A DNA stretch of 64,000 nucleotides from the NCBI GenBank assembly GCA_029560455.1, contig JAKQKW010000114.1:19046-83045 (forward strand), in the 5' to 3' direction. Source of the DNA: Candidatus Rifleibacteriota bacterium. GTDB lineage: Bacteria > Riflebacteria > Ozemobacteria > Ozemobacterales > Ozemobacteraceae. The position numbers were made by a program, and so were the translations under genes. Shown here in pieces: positions 8,661 through 16,243 of the stretch; the first letter of the stretch is position 1, and the number at the start of each line of letters is the position of its first letter. Under the pieces are notes generated by a model. It ran no database searches and was not told the origin of the DNA. It worked only from the letters and a program-made list of their open reading frames with translations.

Positions 8661-9491
8661 TCAGTAGTCGCGGTCGAGAGCCATGTCATCTTCTGATGGA
8701 ATGTAAACCGGGTCGATGACCAGGCGGTTCTTGCGCTTGTGAATTTCTGAGTCGTAGTGTTTTTTTACGGTTTTCCAGTCTGAGAACGAAAGCAGATCGC
8801 GCAGCAGGTTGAGAACACGGCGGTGATCGTAAAGATTGAAAACCGGAAATTCTACGGTCAGCAGATCGATAGGTGCCGAGCACTCGCGAAAGCGTTTTCC
8901 CCAGCTCTGTCTGAAGTGGCCCTGTGAGTCGCAGCAGTTGAGCATGATGATTTTGTAGGCATTTGCCGGAAAATCGGTTGCGTCGAGATCTTCTGCGGTA
9001 GCGCGCACAATGCGATAGGGCGTGACGTGGCGGTCTTCTATCAGGTCACCGTTGCCGCATTTAAAGATATCGTCCATCGAAGCGAAGGCCATGCCGCCGC
9101 CGTAACGCGCGTGGCCTGAGTAAATGACCACGTCGATGGTCGGGTCTTCGAGAGCTTTTTTGAAGATGCCCTTCGGGTTCTGGTTGATCTGCGTGATCAT
9201 GCCGATCTCGATCAACACAGGTTTGCCCCGGTAATACAGGCGCTTGCCGTTCAGCGTTTCGAAGGCCGGAAACGAGCCCATGATCGTGTCGCGGGGGTGA
9301 TCCCAGCCCCAGAAGACCGCTATTCTCAGCTTGCCGTCGGCAAACATTGCATCGTAGTTTGGCTGCCCTTTTGGAATAACGTCTTTAACGCCCCGTTCGA
9401 CGGAACGGCGCACCGCTGCCCCATTGAGCATAACTGCAACCAGGGTGAGGCAGAAAAAACCTGTCAGAGCGTAAATTATTCTTTTGCGCAT
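8661..9491 (-). CDS. Membrane-anchored or secreted protein with a possible caspase-like His-Cys dyad
   Basis: A 276-residue protein with an N-terminal hydrophobic helix (about 5-22; signal peptide or anchor). Two strand-ending motifs resemble clan CD cysteine peptidases (caspase, gingipain and CHAT families). VVIYSGHARYGGG places His127 after a hydrophobic strand and before glycines. KIIMLNCCDSQGH places Cys186/Cys187 at the end of another strand about 60 residues later. Spacing and order (His first, Cys second) fit that fold. The rest shows no family I know. The gene has its own terminator and follows the siroheme-protein gene by about 34 bases. The protease idea is an inference from motifs only. 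Confidence 0.6.
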   Translation of the reverse strand: MRKRIIYALTGFFCLTLVAVMLNGAAVRRSVERGVKDVIPKGQPNYDAMFADGKLRIAVFWGWDHPRDTIMGSFPAFETLNGKRLYYRGKPVLIEIGMITQINQNPKGIFKKALEDPTIDVVIYSGHARYGGGMAFASMDDIFKCGNGDLIEDRHVTPYRIVRATAEDLDATDFPANAYKIIMLNCCDSQGHFRQSWGKRFRECSAPIDLLTVEFPVFNLYDHRRVLNLLRDLLSFSDWKTVKKHYDSEIHKRKNRLVIDPVYIPSEDDMALDRDY

Positions 9492-9525
9492 ACAGACAAG
9501 AAATCGGCAGAGGATAAGATTTTAT

Positions 9526-10197
9526 TTAGGGTCTGAATTCAGCGAAAGCTTTTTTGAATTCTTCGATGCCGCCGAGTTTTTCGATCAGAAGGCCCATGCG
9601 CTGATGCGGTTTGGCTTTGGTCTTGTAAAAGGCAACCAGTCTGGCGATCATTTCGAGAGCCTGATTGTCGTCGAGCTCCGAAGCCAGCTCGGTTGACAGT
9701 CTCGGCAGGGCGCCGCCATTCCCGCCGACAAGAAGTTTCCAGCCTTTGCTGAAGCCGACCAGACCGATGTCTTTGATGCAGGTCTCAGCACATTGGTTGG
9801 CGCAGCCGCTGACACCCATTTTCATTTTGCCGGGCATTTCCATGCCGTGATAGAGTTTATCGAGCTGCATTCCCATACCAAGGCTATCTTTAATGCCTCG
9901 CTTGCAGAATGCTGTGCCGGGGCAGGCCTTGATGCTGCGCACACACAGGCCGGTAGCCGCGCCTTTATCCATGCCGAGGTCGGCCCAGACATTTTCGACA
10001 TCATTTTCTTTCAGACCGACAAGGGCAATTCTCTGTGCGCTGGTAATTTTAAGAGCGGCGGCCTGATATTTCTCTGCCGCATCGGCAAGTTTTCGAAGAA
10101 TTTCAGGTGTGACAACACCGCAGGGGGTGTGGGGGGCGACCGCATAGGTCTGCTTATCGCGCTGGATTATGGCACCGAATTCGCCGTCTTTGATCAT
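9526..10197 (-). CDS. Small nitrite/sulfite reductase-domain protein (siroheme/[4Fe-4S])
   Basis: A 223-residue stand-alone version of the ferredoxin-dependent nitrite/sulfite reductase fold. It has the coupled siroheme-[4Fe-4S] cysteine set: C92-x5-C98 (ACPGTAFCKRG) and C132-x3-C136 (SGCANQCAETC), within the conserved context TGLCVRSIKACPG. Full-length assimilatory enzymes have two such repeats and about 500-600 residues, so this is the one-repeat small class, whose physiological substrate is often unclear. A strong AAGGAG precedes the ATG. It follows the aldehyde dehydrogenase gene by 19 bases, and no siroheme synthesis gene is in the window. Confidence 0.85.
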   Translation of the reverse strand: MIKDGEFGAIIQRDKQTYAVAPHTPCGVVTPEILRKLADAAEKYQAAALKITSAQRIALVGLKENDVENVWADLGMDKGAATGLCVRSIKACPGTAFCKRGIKDSLGMGMQLDKLYHGMEMPGKMKMGVSGCANQCAETCIKDIGLVGFSKGWKLLVGGNGGALPRLSTELASELDDNQALEMIARLVAFYKTKAKPHQRMGLLIEKLGGIEEFKKAFAEFRP

Positions 10198-10216
10198 GGT
10201 GTGACTCCTTGAAGTT

Positions 10217-11794
10217 TTATTGTGAGATGTATTTGCCGTCGACGAGTTTCAATACCCCGGGGGCGGTATTGTCGCTTCTCAGATCATCGGGCAGATGTGT
10301 CTGGGTGAAGCCATCGTGGCACTGTATGCGGGTAAATCTGGTGATTGCAGCTGGCATACCGCTGAATGTGCATTCAGGGTGATTCGATGCCGGAAACCCG
10401 CCACCGGCCACTACTGCCTGACTTGTGGCCCGCTGTGTTGGCAGGCGGTCAAAAAGCAGTCTGGCAGATTTGCGTCTGAGCAATGGCCCGACTGTTTTTA
10501 GAATATTGCCATCTGACTCTGAAGTGCCGGCGAAGACACTGAGATTGCTGCAGGCATCGAGTGGTTTGAGCGCTTCTGAGAATTGAGAGTCGTTCTCAAG
10601 AGTTATAAACATTATTACCGGCCCGAAGACCTCTTCCTGGAACTGAGCAGACTGTTTCAACCAGGTCTTCAGATCCAGGTGCAGAGCTGTATAGGGGTAG
10701 ACAAATGGATTTGGCTGGTAGAACTCTTTGCGCGTCAGTTTTCTGGCTCCCAGTCTGATAAAAGCTGAAACCTGTGTGTCGGCACTGTGGGCAACCAGAT
10801 CTGACAGGAGTGGTCTGCAGCTGGTGGCATTGAATTCATCTACGATCGATCTGATCAGGCTTGAAGATTCCTTGTTCTCGACAATAAAAACCAGCCCTGG
10901 ACGGGTACATGTCTGACCTTCATTCTGCAGAACCGCGTCGGTAAGCTTTCTGGCGATTTCGGTTTTCTGCCCGGCGACTGCGCCAGGCAGAACCACGACC
11001 GGATTCATGCCGGTCATGCTGATAAACGCCTGGTTGCCGGAATGGTCGGCGCTTTCCTTCAGTGACATTCCTGCTTTTCTGCTGCCGGTAAAGGCAAGGG
11101 CGCCAAGCATCGGGTGCGAAGCGAGTCGATAGCCAAGGTCAGCTGTGGTATGAAAGAAAAACTGAAAAAAGGCTCCGGGGAAGGCTTTCTCGGTGGCGGC
11201 TTCATGTATGAGTCGCGCAAGTTTGAGACTGGTGAGCGGGTAGACCGGGTTGCTTTTGGCAATCACTGAATTTCCGGCGGCAATAGCACAGGCAAAATCG
11301 CTGCCGCCGCAGGAGTTAAGGCTGAACGGGTTGCATGCCGGCCCCAAAATCACCACTGGCCCGTTAAGGGATACACGCATTGAACGGATATTGTTTCTTG
11401 AATCGATGGTTATGCCACGCCAGCTGCGATCTAAACAGAATCTTGCTGCATCGAGCAGCTGCTGCTGCATCAGAGACATTTCCTGCTCGAGCAGAAATGG
11501 TTTTACCGGCAAACCGGTTTCGGCATTGGCGGTCTGAGAGAGCTCTTCTGCATTCTGCCGAAGCTTTGCAGCCAGAGTCGTCAGAAATTCGGAGCGTTGT
11601 TCGAAGGTTATCGCTTCAATTTCTGTCCGTGAGTTTTCTTCAGCCTGCAGCATTTCATCAAGGTCAAGAAAGCTTGAGACCGGAAAGCTGTCGGGCAGAG
11701 TTTTCGCAGTAACCGGGTTGATTGCCCGGAAAGATGAGACAGGAAAGCTGGCTTCACGCCATTCGCCATTGACCAGAATCGGGTGATGAATCAT
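10217..11794 (-). CDS. Aldehyde dehydrogenase superfamily protein (ketoglutarate-semialdehyde dehydrogenase-like)
   Basis: A 525-residue member of the NAD(P)-dependent aldehyde dehydrogenase superfamily, closest in motif style to the alpha-ketoglutaric semialdehyde group. Visible landmarks are the oxyanion Asn155 (GPACNPFS), the cofactor Lys180 (VIAKSNP), the FTGSRKAG loop and the nucleophile Cys296 (NEGQTCTRPG). The general-base Glu, expected just before MxxxNPV, reads Ser259 (FISMTGMNPVV). That may lower or alter activity. A terminator hairpin lies upstream (11826-11857), so it begins a new unit with the siroheme-type gene downstream. Substrate cannot be told from sequence. Confidence 0.85.
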   Translation of the reverse strand: MIHHPILVNGEWREASFPVSSFRAINPVTAKTLPDSFPVSSFLDLDEMLQAEENSRTEIEAITFEQRSEFLTTLAAKLRQNAEELSQTANAETGLPVKPFLLEQEMSLMQQQLLDAARFCLDRSWRGITIDSRNNIRSMRVSLNGPVVILGPACNPFSLNSCGGSDFACAIAAGNSVIAKSNPVYPLTSLKLARLIHEAATEKAFPGAFFQFFFHTTADLGYRLASHPMLGALAFTGSRKAGMSLKESADHSGNQAFISMTGMNPVVVLPGAVAGQKTEIARKLTDAVLQNEGQTCTRPGLVFIVENKESSSLIRSIVDEFNATSCRPLLSDLVAHSADTQVSAFIRLGARKLTRKEFYQPNPFVYPYTALHLDLKTWLKQSAQFQEEVFGPVIMFITLENDSQFSEALKPLDACSNLSVFAGTSESDGNILKTVGPLLRRKSARLLFDRLPTQRATSQAVVAGGGFPASNHPECTFSGMPAAITRFTRIQCHDGFTQTHLPDDLRSDNTAPGVLKLVDGKYISQ

Positions 11795-11825
11795 TTCCTT
11801 CTCCTTGCAGCTGTCTGTAAATATA

Positions 11826-11857
11826 AAAGAGATTGTATCAGAAGATACAATCTCTTT
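11826..11857. terminator. Perfect 14-bp hairpin between HAMP and aldehyde dehydrogenase genes
   Basis: Arms AAAGAGATTGTATC and its exact complement flank the loop AGAA. On the minus strand the stem ends in CTCTTT followed by a T-rich stretch, consistent with termination of the HAMP gene 26 bases after its stop. A/T flanks on both sides would allow bidirectional use. Confidence 0.7.
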
Positions 11858-11882
11858 AAACAGTTTTGCGCAGGAAGCTTAA

Positions 11883-12527
11883 TCAGGCTGTATCCTGACC
11901 GTCTTTTTCTGTATCGTCATCGCCAGTTTCTTCGTTCTGACCTTCTTCGATCTTGAAACCACTGGTAACCAGCCGAAGTTCTTCGATAACCACGTGTAGT
12001 TCGCGGGTTACTTCTTCGATAGATTCGGGGCTGAGTTTTTTCTGGTCTATCTTTTCGCGCAAGCGGCTGCCGGTCATTACCAGTTTGTCGATAACTTCCC
12101 TGTCTTTTGCTACCATTTTACGCAAAGAATCAGACATGAGATTGAACGCTTCCTGCAGATCTTGAAGTTCGTCACCATGGCGCAGCTGGATCTGCTGAGT
12201 CAGGTCGCCGGAAGCTATGAACTTCGCCGTCTCTTCAAGCCGGTAGACCGGCCCCGCAATCTTGTGCGAGACAAATATTGATAATATGGCGATCGCAAGA
12301 ATAAAGACGATGATCCAGCGCATCAGAATTGTATTGACCGAGTCGAAGATGTCTGAGAGCTTGTCGAGTGTCAGGTCAGGAGTGTTGGCGATGCGACTCC
12401 ATGATGTGTGATAGATTATCCAGCCGACGCCAAAGGCGACCAGCAGCATGGTTGAGATAATGATGCCCATGTATCTCAGCTGAAGACCTGTTTTGATCAG
12501 ATACGTACGTCTTCGATGCTTGTTCAT
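11883..12527 (-). CDS. Inner-membrane HAMP-domain protein
   Basis: A 214-residue protein with two membrane helices (about 18-40 and 69-87) around a short periplasmic loop. A HAMP linker follows (KIAGPVYRLEETAKFIASGDL, about 88-140), then a helical cytoplasmic part and an acidic tail. There is no methyl-accepting, kinase or cyclase output domain, so it is either a partner module or a degenerate sensor. It starts two bases after the end of the pilin-like gene. Both lie behind a GCCGATAA box typical of motility sigma factors, which points to a chemotaxis- or pilus-related role. Confidence 0.8.
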   Translation of the reverse strand: MNKHRRRTYLIKTGLQLRYMGIIISTMLLVAFGVGWIIYHTSWSRIANTPDLTLDKLSDIFDSVNTILMRWIIVFILAIAILSIFVSHKIAGPVYRLEETAKFIASGDLTQQIQLRHGDELQDLQEAFNLMSDSLRKMVAKDREVIDKLVMTGSRLREKIDQKKLSPESIEEVTRELHVVIEELRLVTSGFKIEEGQNEETGDDDTEKDGQDTA

Positions 12528-12529
12528 GT

Positions 12530-12898
12530 TTACTCTCCGCTTTTATGAAAAGTGCAGATCACTCTGCCGCGTTCATCAAATTTATACTCGCCCTTCTCTG
12601 GGCAAAGTCTGATTTCGTTGAGAAAGCCTTTTTCCTTGAGGGTGTCGAGATCGACACGCTTACCGCGTTCGACGATGCTGCGGGTGTTGTTGGCGTCATG
12701 GTCTTCGATGGCGACCTGAATTTTCTGCCTGATTTCACGGCACGAAATGCCGTATATACCCGACTGCATGTTGAGAAACTGAGGAAAAAAGATAAAAATC
12801 GACAAGACAATGCCGACCATCAGAAAAACGATGGCATAAAGGGCGATATTACCCTGTCGCATACTGCGATTGTCGCTGCAAAGAAGGTTCTCAGACAT
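12530..12898 (-). CDS. Single-pass membrane protein with a pilin-like C-terminal motif
   Basis: The ATG at 12898, after AGGAAG, is preferred over a TTG one codon earlier; the product is 122 residues. One membrane helix (about 18-38) is followed by a soluble region. Its end (LKEKGFLNEIRLCPEKGEY, then GRVICTFH) matches the C-terminal pattern of small type IV pilins, where a CPxxGxY segment is followed by a Cys-x-x-His-Gly segment. No prepilin peptidase site (G/FTLIE) is present. It may be a membrane-retained pilin relative acting with the HAMP protein encoded just downstream. Confidence 0.7.
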   Translation of the reverse strand: MSENLLCSDNRSMRQGNIALYAIVFLMVGIVLSIFIFFPQFLNMQSGIYGISCREIRQKIQVAIEDHDANNTRSIVERGKRVDLDTLKEKGFLNEIRLCPEKGEYKFDERGRVICTFHKSGE

Positions 12899-12931
12899 CA
12901 AAAATCTTCCTGTCGTGCTAAGGTTAATAGT

Positions 12932-12959
12932 TTATCGGCAGAACTGCCGGTTTCAATCA
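12932..12959 (-). promoter_or_regulatory. Sigma-28/SigD-like promoter before the pilin-like/HAMP pair
   Basis: On the minus strand GCCGATAA (12939-12932) sits about 30 bases before the ATG. The 13-mer GTTCTGCCGATAA is identical at 16187 and 56608. The -35 half is poor here (TGAT at the 16-base position), so the call rests on the -10 half and on the context. Confidence 0.45.
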
Positions 12960-13892
12960 GTTGGAATCTGCGGGCGCTTCCTGGCGCAGCTGCGCGAGTA
13001 TGCGGGCAAACCTGTCTGGCATCGGGGCGATGAATTCGAGCTGTTTGCCGGTTACCGGGTGTTTAAGGGCAAGACGGTGGCTGTGCAGAAAATGTTCTGC
13101 TTTTTTTTCGAGGCGCTTGCCGCCGTAGGTGACGTCGCCAAGCAGCGGATGCCCGGTAAAAGCCATGTGCACTCGAATCTGGTGCGTACGGCCGGTCAGA
13201 ATTTTTACTTTAACGAGAGTTGCACCCTTGAGATACTCGAGAACCTCAAAAATGCTTATGGCCATGCGGCCTTTTTCGGCAGAGGTTGCCTTCATGCGTT
13301 TGCGATGAATCTTGTCGCGTTCGATGGCCACCTCGATACGCCCTTTGCGGTTGACAATGTGCCCCTGAATGATTGCAAGATACTCTTTTTCGAGTTCATG
13401 CCCGGCAAAAGCCTCAGCCAGCTTGCGGTGCGCGTCGCGGGTCTTGGCAAGAATCATGACGCCACTGGTGTCTTTATCGAGGCGATGCACGACCCCTGGT
13501 CTGGTTGGCGCGCCGATCGGGCTGAGCTTTGTGTGACCGAGCAGAGCCGAGACGACGGTGGTTTTTTCTTTGCCGGCACCAGGGTGAACGACAAGACCGG
13601 CGGGTTTGTCAATGGCGATCATGTGCCGGTCTTCGAAAAGAATCGGAAAATCAAGAGTGGTTGCTTTGATTTCGGGTTCGACTTCTTCGGGGCGAAAGGC
13701 GATTTCGACATTCTCGCCGCCTTTAACCTTGAGACCTGGTTTAACCAGCTGGTTGCCCACTTTTATTTCGCCGGTTTTCAGCATTTCCTGGGCAAGGGTG
13801 CGCGAAATCTGGCCGAACTTTCTGTTGATTGCCAGATCTATACGTAGCCCGGCGTATTCGGGTTCGACGGCCCAGGTTTCAGTTTTGCTCAT
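12957..13892 (-). CDS. rluD: RluD-family 23S rRNA pseudouridine synthase
   Basis: A 311-residue protein with an N-terminal S4 RNA-binding domain (about 15-65, LRIDLAINRKFG...GEIKVG) and the RluA/RluD catalytic core. The signature GVVHRLDKDTSG includes the catalytic Asp139. It converts uridines to pseudouridine in large-subunit rRNA (RluD acts on helix 69 in E. coli; the exact site here is inferred). The start overlaps the end of the first lgt gene by 14 bases, making lspA-lgt-lgt-rluD a tight minus-strand group, as lspA-rluD pairs often are. Confidence 0.9.
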   Translation of the reverse strand: MSKTETWAVEPEYAGLRIDLAINRKFGQISRTLAQEMLKTGEIKVGNQLVKPGLKVKGGENVEIAFRPEEVEPEIKATTLDFPILFEDRHMIAIDKPAGLVVHPGAGKEKTTVVSALLGHTKLSPIGAPTRPGVVHRLDKDTSGVMILAKTRDAHRKLAEAFAGHELEKEYLAIIQGHIVNRKGRIEVAIERDKIHRKRMKATSAEKGRMAISIFEVLEYLKGATLVKVKILTGRTHQIRVHMAFTGHPLLGDVTYGGKRLEKKAEHFLHSHRLALKHPVTGKQLEFIAPMPDRFARILAQLRQEAPADSN

Positions 13893-14667
13893 CTGCTTTG
13901 TCTCCGGTATCAGCTGGATATTTATAGCAGTATATTACCATAAGACCTGCCAATGTCATAAGAAAGATTGAGGCAAGCTGCCCGGGCGAGAGAACCAGAG
14001 TGGTGAAAAAGCCGCCGCGGTCGTCGCCACGAATAAATTCCAGCAGAAATCGCCATGCTGAATAAACAAAAACATACAGGCCGGTAAGAACGCCTGAGTG
14101 TGTTTTTACCATGAAGGGCCGTCTGCGCAGGAGCAGCGTGATAAAAAATGCCAGCAGCAGAAGAAAACCACCCTCGTAGGCCTGCGTCGGGTGTCGATAA
14201 CATCCGGGCGGATCGCTGTCGAGACGATAAATGCTGATAAGATCAGTCCTGGTTCCATAGCAGCAGCCGTTGATCAGGCAGCCAAAGCGGCCTATAGCGT
14301 GTCCGAAGGCCAGAGATGGCGTGACAGCGTCGAATAGAGTGCGCCAGGGCAGTGATTTTTTTATAAAATAGACAAGCAGACCGGCGGCGGCGGCAAAAAG
14401 CCCGCCATGGAACACCAGACCACCTTCGTGCAGGGCAATCAGGTCGCGAAAGCTGTTGAACTGCTGCGGAAACAGCGTGATATACATGATTCTTGCGCCT
14501 GCCAGACCGGCCAGTGCAATTATCAGCATAAAATCGACAAGATCAGGGCTTTTTACGCCTATTGCCCGACAGTTGGCTGAAAAGAGCCGGGTGCCAGCCA
14601 GAAAAGCGACCAGCATGAGAATGCCGTAGGTGTAGACGGGCATTTGAAGATCGGCGAGCAATTGCAT
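13879..14667 (-). CDS. lgt: Prolipoprotein diacylglyceryl transferase (first paralogue)
   Basis: A 262-residue polytopic membrane protein with the Lgt landmarks: GGLVFHGG (His87), the signature region GRFGCLINGCCYG (Arg127), HPTQAYEG (Glu165) and RFLLEFIRGDD. Lgt moves diacylglycerol from phosphatidylglycerol to the lipobox cysteine, the first step of lipoprotein maturation. The signature carries the C/NGCCYG variant rather than the enterobacterial GNFINxExWG. A second paralogue lies immediately upstream and lspA follows that, so this is a lipoprotein-processing cluster. This copy keeps the conserved His of the HGG motif and is the likelier canonical enzyme. Confidence 0.9.
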   Translation of the reverse strand: MQLLADLQMPVYTYGILMLVAFLAGTRLFSANCRAIGVKSPDLVDFMLIIALAGLAGARIMYITLFPQQFNSFRDLIALHEGGLVFHGGLFAAAAGLLVYFIKKSLPWRTLFDAVTPSLAFGHAIGRFGCLINGCCYGTRTDLISIYRLDSDPPGCYRHPTQAYEGGFLLLLAFFITLLLRRRPFMVKTHSGVLTGLYVFVYSAWRFLLEFIRGDDRGGFFTTLVLSPGQLASIFLMTLAGLMVIYCYKYPADTGDKADEQN

Positions 14668-14673
14668 CAGAAA

Positions 14674-15456
14674 TCAACTCTGCTTCAAATCTACAGAGGT
14701 CTGGTCAGGCATGATTCTATGCCGGCGGGTTCGGTCAATAATTTTCCAGGCAACGAAGGAGAAGGCTATGGCGCCGAGGCCGATCAGCTGAGACAGCTTG
14801 AGACCAAACAGCACCGCCGGGTTTTCGGCGCGCCAGAATTCGATAAAAAATCTGAAAAAACCATAAAGAGCCATGCAGGCAAGAAACATTTCGCCATGAT
14901 TGCGTCTGAAACGGCGCAAATACTGGATAATGATGAATATCGCCAGGCCTGAAGCCGACTCATACAGTTGAGTTGGATGATGCAGGCCAGGGCCGGCGTG
15001 TTCAAAATGAAAACCCCAGAAATAGCTGCAGGCAGTGCCGTAACAGCAGCCATTGAAAAAGCAGCCAAGCCGCGCCAGCATGATTCCGAGCGGCAGACCG
15101 AAGCCTATGCAGTCCATGACCGGCCAGAAAGGTATTTTTCGCGCCTTGAGGTAGAGAAGGTCGAAGATGAAACTGCTGATGACTGAACCATAGAAGGTCA
15201 GGCCGCCCTGTTCGAAGGCGAAAAAATCAGAAAAGGTGAGTTTTTCAGGGTTGTATTCGAGCAGAAACAGCAGTCGCGAGCCCATGATGCCGACGATCAG
15301 CTGAATGATCAGCATGTCGAAAATTGCTTCGCGGTTGAGGCCGGCGCGCCCCGCTTCGCGCAGAATGATAAAAGTGCCGGCTGTGTAGCCGGCAGCGATC
15401 AGCAGACCATAGGTATAGACGTTGAACCAGGGCGTTGAAAGCAGAATCGGATACAT
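14674..15456 (-). CDS. lgt: Prolipoprotein diacylglyceryl transferase (second paralogue)
   Basis: A 260-residue Lgt-family membrane protein, seven bases upstream of the other copy. It has ARLGCFFNGCCYG (Arg129), HPTQLYES and FRFFIEFWRAE. The conserved His of the HGG loop reads Tyr here (GGLTFYGS), and the signature Gly before Arg is Ala. Possibilities are a specialised diacylglyceryl transferase, a different lipid donor, or a copy with reduced activity. Low mutual identity suggests an old duplication rather than a recent one. Confidence 0.85.
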   Translation of the reverse strand: MYPILLSTPWFNVYTYGLLIAAGYTAGTFIILREAGRAGLNREAIFDMLIIQLIVGIMGSRLLFLLEYNPEKLTFSDFFAFEQGGLTFYGSVISSFIFDLLYLKARKIPFWPVMDCIGFGLPLGIMLARLGCFFNGCCYGTACSYFWGFHFEHAGPGLHHPTQLYESASGLAIFIIIQYLRRFRRNHGEMFLACMALYGFFRFFIEFWRAENPAVLFGLKLSQLIGLGAIAFSFVAWKIIDRTRRHRIMPDQTSVDLKQS

Positions 15457-15465
15457 GCTTCAGGC

Positions 15466-16074
15466 TCAGGCCGCAGTGGGCGTCAGGCCTTCTGAACTGG
15501 TTTCCTCATCTTCGTCAGGGCTCAGAAAGAAGATGTCGACGAACAACATGAATACGCCAAGATCGATGGCGATATCGGCCACGTTGAACACCGGAAAATC
15601 AAAGCTGCCGAAGTGAAAGAGAAAGAAATCGACGACAAAGCCATAAACGATGCGATCATAGAGATTACCGACCGCTCCTCCGACAAGCAGTGCCAGGGCC
15701 CAGCGGGTCATGCGTTCTTCTTCGGGCAGTTTGAGGCTGTAATAGGCAATGATTATTATCATTGTCATTGCCATCAGAATCGGTGGCAGACGCCAGTCCG
15801 GGAACCAGCCGAAGGCAACGCCGGGGTTCTTTACATAGGTGAGGGTAAAGAAATTGTCGACGACGTTGACCGGGAGCAGGTGAGAATTGTTAACGACCAG
15901 TAGTTTGGTAACCCGGTCGACAACATAAAAAATAAGTGCATACAGAAGGACCGAGGGAGACCTGAGGTGGTAGCCCAGGTTTCTGATGACATACAGAGGG
16001 TAAATTGCCAGGGTATAGAGACCCGTTATCAGCCAGGTGGCTGTCCATACCAGTGCGTTGCTGATTAGTTTCAT
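15466..16074 (-). CDS. lspA: Lipoprotein signal peptidase II
   Basis: LspA removes signal peptides from diacylglyceryl-modified prolipoproteins. Catalytic aspartates are visible in GGAVGNLYDRI and PVFNVADIAI (D140 and D167 by my numbering). The track-length frame starts at 16152, but I prefer the internal ATG at 16074 (MKLISN), which has AGGGA four bases upstream; the upstream ATG has no ribosome site. Even so, about 50 residues with an extra hydrophobic helix precede the usual LspA start, and an acidic tail follows. It sits 9 bases before the second lgt gene. Confidence 0.88.
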   Translation of the reverse strand: MKLISNALVWTATWLITGLYTLAIYPLYVIRNLGYHLRSPSVLLYALIFYVVDRVTKLLVVNNSHLLPVNVVDNFFTLTYVKNPGVAFGWFPDWRLPPILMAMTMIIIIAYYSLKLPEEERMTRWALALLVGGAVGNLYDRIVYGFVVDFFLFHFGSFDFPVFNVADIAIDLGVFMLFVDIFFLSPDEDEETSSEGLTPTAA

Positions 16075-16166
16075 AATTTCCCTGAGAATAAGATAACGAT
16101 GCGAAATCTTCAACCCTTTCGGCAGGTTTCCGGAATTCGTGAATGAAAACATGAAGTTTTTTTATT

Positions 16167-16194
16167 TAATTTTAGCAATCTGTTCTGCCGATAA
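16167..16194 (+). promoter_or_regulatory. Sigma-28/SigD-like promoter of the haem lipoprotein gene
   Basis: TAAT, 16 bases, then GCCGATAA, with the predicted start about 43 bases before the ATG. The box is preceded by GTTCT exactly as at the 12932 and 56608 sites. The spacing equals that of the two flagellar sites at 40177 and 56608. Confidence 0.6.
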
Positions 16195-16243
16195 ACCAAG
16201 GGTATAAGTATAAGACATTGCGTCTGGAGGTCACAGATCAACT

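Noticed and set aside
12870..13847. Long + strand open frame (325 codons) opposite rluD
   Set aside because: It lies antisense to a well-supported pseudouridine synthase with intact motifs, and its own translation has no recognisable domain or ribosome site.
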